Shown: positions 52,890-64,000, counted from the first letter of the stretch. The stretch: DNA of 64,000 nucleotides from Calliopsis andreniformis (GCF_051401765.1 NW_027480438.1:5828001-5892000); one strand, 5' to 3'. Program-made: numbers and translations. The notes: generated by a model not told the origin, from the letters alone.

Positions 52890-54203
52890 TCCTCAATCCT
52901 CAATCCTCAATCCTCAATCGTCAATCCTCAATCCTCAAACATCAATACCCAATCTTCAATCCTCAATCCTCAATCCTCAATCCTCAATCCTCAATACTCA
53001 ATCATCAGCCATGAATACTCAATCTTCATAACTCAATCCTCAATCCTCAATCCTCAATCCTCAATCCCCAATCCTCATTCCTCAAACCTCAATCCTCAAC
53101 CCTCAGTCCTCATCCTCAATTCTCAACTCTCAATCCTCAATCCTCAATCCTCAATTTTCTATCCTGAATAATCAATCTCCAATCCTAGATCCTCAATCCC
53201 CAATCCTGAATCCTTAATCCTCAATCTTCAATCCCCAATAGCCAGCCCTCAATCTTCAATCCTCAATGCTCAATCCTCAATCCTCAATCCTCAATCCTCA
53301 GTCCTCAATCCTCAAGCATAAAACCTCAATCCTCAATCCTCTACCGTCAGTCCTCGTCCTCAATCCTCAACCCTCAATCCTCAATTCTCAATTCTCAATC
53401 CTCAATCCTCAATCGTCAATCTTCAATCCTCAATAATCAATCTCCAATCCTAGATCCTCAATCCCCAAACCTCGATCCTTAATCCTCAATCTTCAATCCT
53501 CAATCCCCAGTCCTCAATCTTCAATCCTCAATGCTCAATCCTCAATCCCCAATCCTCAATCCTCAGTCCTCAATCCTCAATCATCAAACCTCCAACCTCA
53601 ATCCTCAACCGTCAGTCCTCGTCCTCAATCCTCAACCCTCAATCCTCAATTCTCAATTCTCAATTCTCAATCCTCAATCATCAATCGTCAATCTTTAATC
53701 CTCAATACTCAACCTTCAATCCTCAATCCTCAATAACCAATCCTCAATCCTTAATCCGCAATCTTCAATCCTCAATCGTCAATACTCAATCTGCAATCCT
53801 CAGTCCTCAACCCTCAACCCTCAATCCTCATTCTTCAATCCTCAATACCCAATCCTCAATCTTCAATCCTCAATGCTCTATCCTCAATCCTCAATTCTCA
53901 ATCCTCAATCCTCAGTCCTCAGTCCTCAATCCACAATCATCAATCCACAATCTTCAATACGCAATCCTCAATCCTCAATCCTCAATCCTCAATACTCAGT
54001 CTTCAATCCTCAATCCTCAATCCTCAATCCTCAACCCTCAGCCCTCATCCTCAATCCTCAATCCAGAATCCTCAATCCTCAATGTTCAATCCTCAATACT
54101 GAGTCTTCGATCATCAATCCTCAATACCCAATCTTCAATCCTCAATACTCAATCCTCAATATTCAACACACAACCATCAACCATCTATTCTCAATACTCA
54201 ATA

Positions 54204-54227
54204 GAATATCCTGAATTCTCATGATTC
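54204..54227 (+). repeat. Tag subtype ending CATGATTC (5 copies, right-hand array only)
   Basis: The left arm and GAATTC core are kept, but the right end reads CATGATTC in place of CAGTATTC. Copies start at 54204, 56487, 58763, 61032 and 63301. Each lies exactly 643 bases upstream of a canonical tag (54847, 57130, 59406, 61675, 63944). The following 100 bases or so are the least heptamer-like stretch of the array, with AATAATCAAATCTCGATCC, CCTGAAACGTC and CGGTCCTCTCTCTTC. I did not see this segment elsewhere in the window. Confidence 0.9.
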
Positions 54228-56486
54228 AATACTCAATCCACAATATTCAATAATCAAATCTCGATCCTGAAACGTCAATTCTCAACACTCAATCCTCAAC
54301 ACTCGGTCCTCTCTCTTCAATCCTCCATCCTCAATCCTCTATACCCCAGCGTCAATCCTCAATCCTCAATCCTCAGCCCTCAATCCTCAGTCCTCAAACC
54401 TCAATCCTCAACCCTCAGTCCTCATCCTCAATTCTCAATTCTTAATCCTCATTCCTCAATCGTCAATCCTCAATCCTCAATAATCAATCTCCTATCCTAG
54501 ATCCTCAATCCCCAATACTCTATCCTTAATCCTCAATATTCAATCCTCTATCCCCAGTCCACAATCTTCAATCCCCAAATCTCAATAATCAATCCTCAAT
54601 CCTCTGTCCTTAATCGTCAATCATCAATCCACAATCTTCAATACTCAATCCTCAATCCTCAATCCTCAATCCTCAATCCTCAATCCTCAATAGTCAATAT
54701 CCAATCCTAGATCCTCAATCTCCAATCCTCAATCCTTAATCCTCAATCTTCAATCCTCAATCCTCAATCCTCAATCTTCAATCCTGAATACTCAATCTTC
54801 AATCCTCAATACTCAACCGTCAATCCTCAATTCTCAATACTCAATAGAATATCCTGAATTCTCAGTATTCAATACTCAAACCTCAATCCCCAACCCTCAG
54901 CCCTCATCCTCCATCCCCAAACCTCAATCTTCAATCCTCAATACTCAATCTTCGATTCTCAATACTCAATCCTCAATCATCAATTCCCAATCCTCAATCT
55001 TCAACCCTCAATCCTCAATCCCCAATCCTCAATCCTCAATCCTCAATCATCAATACTCAATCTTCAATCCTCAATCCTCAATCCTCAATCCTCAATCCTC
55101 AATCATCAGTCATGAATACACAATCTTCATAACTCAATCCTCAATCCTCAATCCTCATTCTTCAAACCTCAATCCTCAATCCTCAATCCTCAATCCTCAA
55201 TCCTCAATCCTCAATCATCAGCCATGAATACTCAATCTTCATAACTCAATCCTCAATCCTCAATCCTCAATCCTCAATCCCCAATCCTCATTCCTCAAAC
55301 CTCAATCCTCAACTCTCAGTCCTCATCCTCAATTCTCAACTCTCAATCCACAATCCTCAATCCTCAATCTTCTATCCTGAATAATCAATCTCCAATCCTA
55401 GATCCTCAATCCCCAATCCTGAATCCTTAATCCTCAATCTTCAATCCCCAATAGCCAGTCCTCAATCTTCAATCCTCAATGCTCAATCCTCAATCCTCAA
55501 TCCTCAATCCTCAGTCCTCAATCCTCAAGCATAAAACCTCAATCCTCAATCCTCTACCGTCAGTCCTCGTCCTCTATCCTCAACCCTCAATCCTCAATTC
55601 TCAATTCTCAATCCTCAATACTCAATCGTCAATCTTCAATCCTCAATAATCAATCTCCAATCCTAGATCCTCAATCCCCAATCCTCGATCCTTAATCCTC
55701 AATCTTCAATCCTCAATCCCCAGTCCTCAATCTTCAATCCTCAATGCTCAATCCTCAATCCCCAATCCTCAATCCTCAGTCCTCAATCCTCAATCATCAA
55801 ACCTCAAACCTCAATCCTCAACCGTCAGTCCTCGTCCTCAATCCTCAACCCTCAATCCTCAATTCTCAATTCCCAATTCTCAATCCTCAATCCTCAATCG
55901 TCAATCTTTAATCCTCAATACTCAACCTTCAATCCTCAATCCTCAATAACCAATCCTCAATCCTTAATCCTCAATCTTCAATCCTCAATCCTCAATACTC
56001 AATCTGCAATCCTCAGTCCTCAACCCTCAACCCTCAATCCTCATTCTTCAATCCTCAATACCCAATCCTCAATCTTCAATCCTCAATCCTCTATCCTCAA
56101 TCCTCAATTCTCAATCCTCAATCCTCAGTCCTCGGTCCTCAATCCACGATCATCAATCCACAATCCTCAATACGCAATCCTCAATCGTCAATCCTCAATC
56201 CTCAATACTCAATCTTCAATCCTCAATCCTCAATCCTCAATCCTCAACCCTCAGCCCTCATCCTCAATACTCAATCCAGAATCCTCAATCCTCAATGTTC
56301 AATCCTCAATACTGAGTCTTCGATCATCAATCCTCAATACTCAATCCTCAATCCTCAATCCTCAATCATCAATCCTCAATCCTCAATCATCAACCTTGAA
56401 TCCTCAATACCCAATCTTCAATCCTCAATACTCAATCCTCAATATTCAACACACAACCATCAACCATCTATTCTCAATACTCAATA
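54204..56486 (+). repeat. 2.27 kb array unit 1 (2,283 bases)
   Basis: First full unit from CATGATTC tag to CATGATTC tag. It carries private variants, for example CTATACCCCAGCG near 54,340 where later units read CTATACCCAAGCG, and CAATCATCAATTCCC near 54,975 where later units read CAATCCTCAATTCCC. It is the most diverged full unit. Confidence 0.88.
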
Positions 56487-58762
56487 GAATATCCTGAATT
56501 CTCATGATTCAATACTCAATCCACAATATTCAATAATCAAATCTCGATCCTGAAACGTCAATTCTCAACACTCAATCCTCAACACTCGGTCCTCTCTCTT
56601 CAATCCTCCATCCTCAATCCTCTATACCCAAGCGTCAATCCTCAATCCTCAATCCTCAGCCCTCAATCCTCAGTCCTCAAACCTCAATCCTCAACCCTCA
56701 GTCCTCATCCTCAATTCTCAATTCTTAATCCTCATTCCTCAATCGTCAATCTTCAATCCTCAATAATCAATCTCCTATCCTAGATCCTCAATCCCCAATA
56801 CTCTATCCTTAATCCTCAATATTCAATCCTCTATCCCCAGTCCACAATCTTCAATCCCCAAATCTCAATAATCAATCCTCAATCCTCTGTCCTTAATCGT
56901 CAATCATCAATCCACAATCTTCAATACTCAATCCTCAATCCTCAATCCTCAATCATCAATCCTCAATCCTCAATAGTCAATATCCAATCCTAGATCCTCA
57001 ATCTCCAATCCTCAATCCTTAATCCTCAATCTTCAATCCTCAATCCTCAATCCTCAATCTTCAATCCTGAATACTCAATCTTCAATCCTCAATACTCAAC
57101 CGTCAATCCTCAATTCTCAATACTCAATAGAATATCCTGAATTCTCAGTATTCAATACTCAAACCTCAATCCTCAACCCTCAGCCCTCATCCTCCATCCT
57201 CAAACCTCAATCTTCAATCCTCAATACTCAATCTTCGATTCTCAATACTCAATCCTCAATCCTCAATTCCCAATCCTCAATCTTCAACCCTCAATCCTCA
57301 ATCCCCAATCCTCAATCCTCAATCCTCAATCATCAATACTCAATCTTCAATCCTCAATCCTCAATCCTCAATCCTCAATCCTCAATCATCAGTCATGAAT
57401 ACACAATCTTCATAACTCAATCCTCAATCCTCAATCCTCATTCTTCAAACCTCAATCCTCAATCCTCAATCCTCAATCCTCAATCCTCAATCCTCAATCA
57501 TCAGCCATGAATACTCAATCTTCATAACTCAATCCTCAATCCTCAATCCTCAATCCTCAATCCCCAATCCTCATTCCTCAAACCTCAATCCTCAACCCTC
57601 AGTCCTCATCCTCAATTCTCAACTCTCAATCCACAATCCTCAATCCTCAATCTTCTATCCTGAATAATCAATCTCCAATCCTAGATCCTCAATCCCCAAT
57701 CCTGAATCCTTAATCCTCAATCTTCAATCCCCAATAGCCAGTCCTCAATCTTCAATCCTCAATGCTCAATCCTCAATCCTCAATCCTCAATCCTCAGTCC
57801 TCAATCCTCAAGCATAAAACCTCAATCCTCAATCCTCTACCGTCAGTCCTCGTCCTCTATCCTCAACCCTCAATCCTCAATTCTCAATTCTCAATCCTCA
57901 ATCCTCAATCGTCAATCTTCAATCCTCAATAATCAATCTCCAATCCTAGATCCTCAATCCCCAATCCTCGATCCTTAATCCTCAATCTTCAATCCTCAAT
58001 CCCCAGTCCTCAATCTTCAATCCTCAATGCTCAATCCTCAATCCCCAATCCTCAATCCTCAGTCCTCAATCCTCAATCATCAAACCTCAAACCTCAATCC
58101 TCAACCGTCAGTCCTCGTCCTCAATCCTCAACCCTCAATCCTCAATTCTCAATTCTCAATCCTCAATCCTCAATCGTCAATCTTTAATCCTCAATACTCA
58201 ACCTTCAATCCTCAATCCTCAATAACCAATCCTCAATCCTTAATCCTCAATCTTCAATCCTCAATCCTCAATACTCAATCTGCAATCCTCAGTCCTCAAC
58301 CCTCAACCCTCAATCCTCATTCTTCAATCCTCAATACCCAATCCTCAATCTTCAATCCTCAATCCTCTATCCTCAATCCTCAATTCTCAATCCTCAATCC
58401 TCAGTCCTCGGTCCTCAATCCACGATCATCAATCCACAATCCTCAATACGCAATCCTCAATCGTCAATCCTCAATCCTCAATACTCAATCTTCAATCCTC
58501 AATCCTCAATCCTCAATCCTCAACCCTCAGCCCTCATCCTCAATACTCAATCCAGAATCCTCAATCCTCAATGTTCAATCCTCAATACTGAGTCTTCGAT
58601 CATCAATCCTCAATACTCAATCCTCAATCCTCAATCCTCAATCATCAATCCTCAATCCTCAATCATCAACCTTGAATCCTCAATACCCAATCTTCAATCC
58701 TCAATACTCAATCCTCAATATTCAACACACAACCATCAACCATCTATTCTCAATACTCAATA
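56487..58762 (+). repeat. 2.27 kb array unit 2 (2,276 bases)
   Basis: One heptamer shorter than unit 1. It has CAATCATCAATCC near 56,950, where other units have CAATCCTCAATCC. At 58,671 it has C (ACCTTG), as does the corresponding position 56,395 in unit 1. Confidence 0.88.
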
Positions 58763-61031
58763 GAATATCCTGAATTCTCATGATTCAATACTCAATCCAC
58801 AATATTCAATAATCAAATCTCGATCCTGAAACGTCAATTCTCAACACTCAATCCTCAACACTCGGTCCTCTCTCTTCAATCCTCCATCCTCAATCCTCTA
58901 TACCCAAGCGTCAATCCTCAATCCTCAATCCTCAGCCCTCAATCCTCAGTCCTCAAACCTCAATCCTCAACCCTCAGTCCTCATCCTCAATTCTCAATTC
59001 TTAATCCTCATTCCTCAATCGTCAATCTTCAATCCTCAATAATCAATCTCCTATCCTAGATCCTCAATCCCCAATACTCTATCCTTAATCCTCAATATTC
59101 AATCCTCTATCCCCAGTCCACAATCTTCAATCCCCAAATCTCAATAATCAATCCTCAATCCTCTGTCCTTAATCGTCAATCATCAATCCACAATCTTCAA
59201 TACTCAATCCTCAATCCTCAATCCTCAATCCTCAATCCTCAATCCTCAATAGTCAATATCCAATCCTAGATCCTCAATCTCCAATCCTCAATCCTTAATC
59301 CTCAATCTTCAATCCTCAATCCTCAATCCTCAATCTTCAATCCTGAATACTCAACCTTCAATCCTCAATACTCAACCGTCAATCCTCAATTCTCAATACT
59401 CAATAGAATATCCTGAATTCTCAGTATTCAATACTCAAACCTCAATCCTCAACCCTCAGCCCTCATCCTCCATCCTCAAACCTCAATCTTCAATCCTCAA
59501 TACTCAATCTTCGATTCTCAATACTCAATCCTCAATCCTCAATTCCCAATCCTCAATCTTCAACCCTCAATCCTCAATCCCCAATCCTCAATCCTCAATC
59601 CTCAATCATCAATACTCAATCTTCAATCCTCAATCCTCAATCCTCAATCCTCAATCCTCAATCATCAGTCATGAATACACAATCTTCATAACTCAATCCT
59701 CAATCCTCAATCCTCATTCTTCAAACCTCAATCCTCAATCCTCAATCCTCAATCCTCAATCCTCAATCATCAGCCATGAATACTCAATCTTCATAACTCA
59801 ATCCTCAATCCTCAATCCTCAATCCTCAATCCCCAATCCTCATTCCTCAAACCTCAATCCTCAACCCTCAGTCCTCATCCTCAATTCTCAACTCTCAATC
59901 CACAATCCTCAATCCTCAATCTTCTATCCTGAATAATCAATCTCCAATCCTAGATCCTCAATCCCCAATCCTGAATCCTTAATCCTCAATCTTCAATCCC
60001 CAATAGCCAGTCCTCAATCTTCAATCCTCAATGCTCAATCCTCAATCCTCAATCCTCAATCCTCAGTCCTCAATCCTCAAGCATAAAACCTCAATCCTCA
60101 ATCCTCTACCGTCAGTCCTCGTCCTCTATCCTCAACCCTCAATCCTCAATTCTCAATTCTCAATCCTCAATCCTCAATCGTCAATCTTCAATCCTCAATA
60201 ATCAATCTCCAATCCTAGATCCTCAATCCCCAATCCTCGATCCTTAATCCTCAATCTTCAATCCTCAATCCCCAGTCCTCAATCTTCAATCCTCAATGCT
60301 CAATCCTCAATCCCCAATCCTCAATCCTCAGTCCTCAATCCTCAATCATCAAACCTCAAACCTCAATCCTCAACCGTCAGTCCTCGTCCTCAATCCTCAA
60401 CCCTCAATCCTCAATTCTCAATTCTCAATCCTCAATCCTCAATCGTCAATCTTTAATCCTCAATACTCAACCTTCAATCCTCAATCCTCAATAACCAATC
60501 CTCAATCCTTAATCCTCAATCTTCAATCCTCAATCCTCAATACTCAATCTGCAATCCTCAGTCCTCAACCCTCAACCCTCAATCCTCATTCTTCAATCCT
60601 CAATACCCAATCCTCAATCTTCAATCCTCAATCCTCTATCCTCAATCCTCAATTCTCAATCCTCAATCCTCAGTCCTCGGTCCTCAATCCACGATCATCA
60701 ATCCACAATCCTCAATACGCAATCCTCAATCGTCAATCCTCAATCCTCAATACTCAATCTTCAATCCTCAATCCTCAATCCTCAATCCTCAACCCTCAGC
60801 CCTCATCCTCAATACTCAATCCAGAATCCTCAATCCTCAATGTTCAATCCTCAATACTGAGTCTTCGATCATCAATCCTCAATACTCAATCCTCAATCCT
60901 CAATCCTCAATCATCAATCCTCAATCCTCAATCATCAACATTGAATCCTCAATACCCAATCTTCAATCCTCAATACTCAATCCTCAATATTCAACACACA
61001 ACCATCAACCATCTATTCTCAATACTCAATA
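58763..61031 (+). repeat. 2.27 kb array unit 3 (2,269 bases)
   Basis: Again one heptamer shorter; its ATGAA pair is 105 bases apart instead of 112. It has a private C at 59,355 (CAACCTTC) where neighbours have T. At 60,940 it carries A (ACATTG), shared with the next unit. Confidence 0.88.
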
Positions 61032-63300
61032 GAATATCCTGAATTCTCATGATTCAATACTCAATCCACAATATTCAATAATCAAATCTCGATCCTGAAA
61101 CGTCAATTCTCAACACTCAATCCTCAACACTCGGTCCTCTCTCTTCAATACTCCATCCTCAATCCTCTATACCCAAGCGTCAATCCTCAATCCTCAATCC
61201 TCAGCCCTCAATCCTCAGTCCTCAAACCTCAATCCTCAACCCTCAGTCCTCATCCTCAATTCTCAATTCTTAATCCTCATTCCTCAATCGTCAATCTTCA
61301 ATCCTCAATAATCAATCTCCTATCCTAGATCCTCAATCCCCAATACTCTATCCTTAATCCTCAATATTCAATCCTCTATCCCCAGTCCACAATCTTCAAT
61401 CCCCAAATCTCAATAATCAATCCTCAATCCTCTGTCCTTAATCGTCAATCATCAATCCACAATCTTCAATACTCAATCCTCAATCCTCAATCCTCAATCC
61501 TCAATCCTCAATCCTCAATAGTCAATATCCAATCCTAGATCCTCAATCTCCAATCCTCAATCCTTAATCCTCAATCTTCAATCCTCAATCCTCAATCCTC
61601 AATCTTCAATCCTGAATACTCAATCTTCAATCCTCAATACTCAACCGTCAATCCTCAATTCTCAATACTCAATAGAATATCCTGAATTCTCAGTATTCAA
61701 TACTCAAACCTCAATCCTCAACCCTCAGCCCTCATCCTCCATCCTCAAACCTCAATCTTCAATCCTCAATACTCAATCTTCGATTCTCAATACTCAATCC
61801 TCAATCCTCAATTCCCAATCCTCAATCTTCAACCCTCAATCCTCAATCCCCAATCCTCAATCCTCAATCCTCAATCATCAATACTCAATCTTCAATCCTC
61901 AATCCTCAATCCTCAATCCTCAATCCTCAATCATCAGTCATGAATACACAATCTTCATAACTCAATCCTCAATCCTCAATCCTCATTCTTCAAACCTCAA
62001 TCCTCAATCCTCAATCCTCAATCCTCAATCCTCAATCATCAGCCATGAATACTCAATCTTCATAACTCAATCCTCAATCCTCAATCCTCAATCCTCAATC
62101 CCCAATCCTCATTCCTCAAACCTCAATCCTCAACCCTCAGTCCTCATCCTCAATTCTCAACTCTCAATCCACAATCCTCAATCCTCAATCTTCTATCCTG
62201 AATAATCAATCTCCAATCCTAGATCCTCAATCCCCAATCCTGAATCCTTAATCCTCAATCTTCAATCCCCAATAGCCAGTCCTCAATCTTCAATCCTCAA
62301 TGCTCAATCCTCAATCCTCAATCCTCAATCCTCAGTCCTCAATCCTCAAGCATAAAACCTCAATCCTCAATCCTCTACCGTCAGTCCTCGTCCTCTATCC
62401 TCAACCCTCAATCCTCAATTCTCAATTCTCAATCCTCAATCCTCAATCGTCAATCTTCAATCCTCAATAATCAATCTCCAATCCTAGATCCTCAATCCCC
62501 AATCCTCGATCCTTAATCCTCAATCTTCAATCCTCAATCCCCAGTCCTCAATCTTCAATCCTCAATGCTCAATCCTCAATCCCCAATCCTCAATCCTCAG
62601 TCCTCAATCCTCAATCATCAAACCTCAAACCTCAATCCTCAACCGTCAGTCCTCGTCCTCAATCCTCAACCCTCAATCCTCAATTCTCAATTCTCAATCC
62701 TCAATCCTCAATCGTCAATCTTTAATCCTCAATACTCAACCTTCAATCCTCAATCCTCAATAACCAATCCTCAATCCTTAATCCTCAATCTTCAATCCTC
62801 AATCCTCAATACTCAATCTGCAATCCTCAGTCCTCAACCCTCAACCCTCAATCCTCATTCTTCAATCCTCAATACCCAATCCTCAATCTTCAATCCTCAA
62901 TCCTCTATCCTCAATCCTCAATTCTCAATCCTCAATCCTCAGTCCTCGGTCCTCAATCCACGATCATCAATCCACAATCCTCAATACGCAATCCTCAATC
63001 GTCAATCCTCAATCCTCAATACTCAATCTTCAATCCTCAATCCTCAATCCTCAATCCTCAACCCTCAGCCCTCATCCTCAATACTCAATCCAGAATCCTC
63101 AATCCTCAATGTTCAATCCTCAATACTGAGTCTTCGATCATCAATCCTCAATACTCAATCCTCAATCCTCAATCCTCAATCATCAATCCTCAATCCTCAA
63201 TCATCAACATTGAATCCTCAATACCCAATCTTCAATCCTCAATACTCAATCCTCAATATTCAACACACAACCATCAACCATCTATTCTCAATACTCAATA
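61032..63300 (+). repeat. 2.27 kb array unit 4 (2,269 bases)
   Basis: Same length as unit 3. It carries A at 61,150 (TTCAATACTCCATCC) where unit 3 has C at 58,881, and A at 63,209 matching 60,940. The partial unit that follows has the same A at 63,419. Confidence 0.88.
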
Positions 63301-64000
63301 GAATATCCTGAATTCTCATGATTCAATACTCAATCCACAATATTCAATAATCAAATCTCGATCCTGAAACGTCAATTCTCAACACTCAATCCTCAACACT
63401 CGGTCCTCTCTCTTCAATACTCCATCCTCAATCCTCTATACCCAAGCGTCAATCCTCAATCCTCAATCCTCAGCCCTCAATCCTCAGTCCTCAAACCTCA
63501 ATCCTCAACCCTCAGTCCTCATCCTCAATTCTCAATTCTTAATCCTCATTCCTCAATCGTCAATCTTCAATCCTCAATAATCAATCTCCTATCCTAGATC
63601 CTCAATCCCCAATACTCTATCCTTAATCCTCAATATTCAATCCTCTATCCCCAGTCCACAATCTTCAATCCCCAAATCTCAATAATCAATCCTCAATCCT
63701 CTGTCCTTAATCGTCAATCATCAATCCACAATCTTCAATACTCAATCCTCAATCCTCAATCCTCAATCCTCAATCCTCAATCCTCAATAGTCAATATCCA
63801 ATCCTAGATCCTCAATCTCCAATCCTCAATCCTTAATCCTCAATCTTCAATCCTCAATCCTCAATCCTCAATCTTCAATCCTGAATACTCAATCTTCAAT
63901 CCTCAATACTCAACCGTCAATCCTCAATTCTCAATACTCAATAGAATATCCTGAATTCTCAGTATTCAATACTCAAACCTCAATCCTCAACCCTCAGCCC
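63301..64000 (+). repeat. 2.27 kb array unit 5, cut by the window edge
   Basis: The first 700 bases of a further unit, including both tags 643 bases apart. It follows unit 4 at offset 2,269 as far as the window goes, so the array continues to the right for an unknown number of units. Confidence 0.88.

Larger units (their letters stand above)
1..64000 (+). repeat. Heptanucleotide satellite, unit TCAATCC (reverse complement GGATTGA), filling the whole window
   Basis: Every line of the window parses into 7-base units of consensus TCAATCC, with single-base variants and scattered 6-base units (TCATCC, TCGTCC, TCAATC). Orientation is constant from end to end, so the + strand is C/A/T-rich and nearly lacks G. 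Runs of perfect units are short, usually 2-8; variant units are spread throughout and recur in fixed orders, which is how the higher-order modules listed separately can be recognised. I saw no coding region, tRNA, rRNA or transposase-like interruption. The + strand open frames all encode variants of the heptapeptide SSILNPQ in whichever frame is read, and are a property of the repeat. Cellular role is unknown; structural or heterochromatic satellite is the simplest inference. Both ends lie inside repeat, so the array is longer than the window. Confidence 0.97.
53000..64000 (+). repeat. Tandem array of 2,269-2,283-base higher-order units, running off the right edge
   Basis: Each unit has two tags, a CATGATTC-type and a canonical one 643 bases later. 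CATGATTC tags at 54204, 56487, 58763, 61032 and 63301 give unit lengths of 2,283, 2,276, 2,269 and 2,269. The ATGAA pairs and the CGTC/CGTCC runs agree. A leading, slightly shorter unit (offset 2,213) reaches back to about 53,000. Length steps are single heptamers. 2,269 is 324 x 7 + 1, so the unit contains off-length repeats. The last units differ by only a few bases by eye. The 248-codon open frames at 58027, 60296 and 62565 are the same repeat artefact in each unit. Confidence 0.94.

Noticed and set aside
58027..63311. Three 248-codon open frames at 58027, 60296 and 62565 as a conserved tandem gene family
   Set aside because: They are identical because the 2,269-base DNA unit is repeated. 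The noncoding remainder of the unit is equally conserved, so there is no sign of coding selection.
1..64000. CRISPR array
   Set aside because: There is no alternation of a constant repeat with unique spacers. The 7-base unit and the 1.5-2.3 kb units are both far from CRISPR repeat-spacer geometry, and no cas gene is present.
1..64000. Telomere
   Set aside because: GGATTGA is not a telomeric repeat I recognise, and the extensive unit variation and kilobase-scale higher-order structure do not fit telomerase-made DNA. A subtelomeric position is not excluded.
1..64000. tRNA, rRNA or other structured RNA genes
   Set aside because: No cloverleaf, no conserved rRNA core word, and too little G on the + strand to form ordinary RNA stems. 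The - strand is the same simple repeat.
1..64000. Human-type satellite II/III (GGAAT family)
   Set aside because: Those are built on a 5-base unit. Here the period is clearly 7 with GGATTGA, so the resemblance is limited to a shared GGA word.

Overview
This 64 kb window is one continuous, strand-pure satellite. I found no gene, RNA gene, insertion sequence or CRISPR array in it. The founding unit is the heptamer TCAATCC on the + strand (GGATTGA on the - strand), repeated with point variants (TCAATAC, TCAATCT, TCAACCC, TCAGTCC, TCAAACC, TTAATCC, TAGATCC and others) and occasional 6-base units such as TCATCC and TCGTCC. The + strand is almost free of G; spot-checked 60-base lines carry about 1-2 G each. 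I noticed no inverted block.

The long + strand open frames (up to 728 codons) are by-products of the repeat. Seven bases is 1 modulo 3, so all three + frames read the same heptapeptide SSILNPQ and the pure repeat has no + strand stop. The pure repeat on the - strand gives a TGA every 21 bases in every frame. No open frame was therefore annotated as a gene.

Above the heptamer lies a mosaic higher-order structure. A 24-base tag (GAATA arm, GAATTC core, TATTC arm) occurs 50 times, always in the same orientation, and serves as the register mark. Layout: 1-1,320 mixed modules that recur at 9,675 and 14,170; 1,320-9,320 two tandem copies of a 3.99-4.0 kb block; 9,321-43,260 a mosaic of 0.5-5 kb modules reused at offsets such as 4.5, 5.9, 8.2 and 9.9 kb; 43,268-51,690 a tandem array of 1,554-base units (five, one rearranged); 51,870-52,890 a 509-base tandem pair; about 53,000-64,000 a tandem array of a 2,269-2,283-base unit that runs off the right edge. 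Regular tandem arrays dominate the right third, which suggests more recent local amplification there.

The organism cannot be named from this sequence, because it has no coding or RNA marker. Tens of kilobases of short-unit satellite with nested higher-order repeats and unequal-crossover signatures most resemble eukaryotic pericentromeric, subtelomeric or otherwise heterochromatic satellite DNA. Heptamer tandem repeats are also known in bacterial intergenic DNA (for example the STRR repeats of cyanobacteria), but as far as I know those tracts are far shorter. A repeat-driven assembly error must also be considered.
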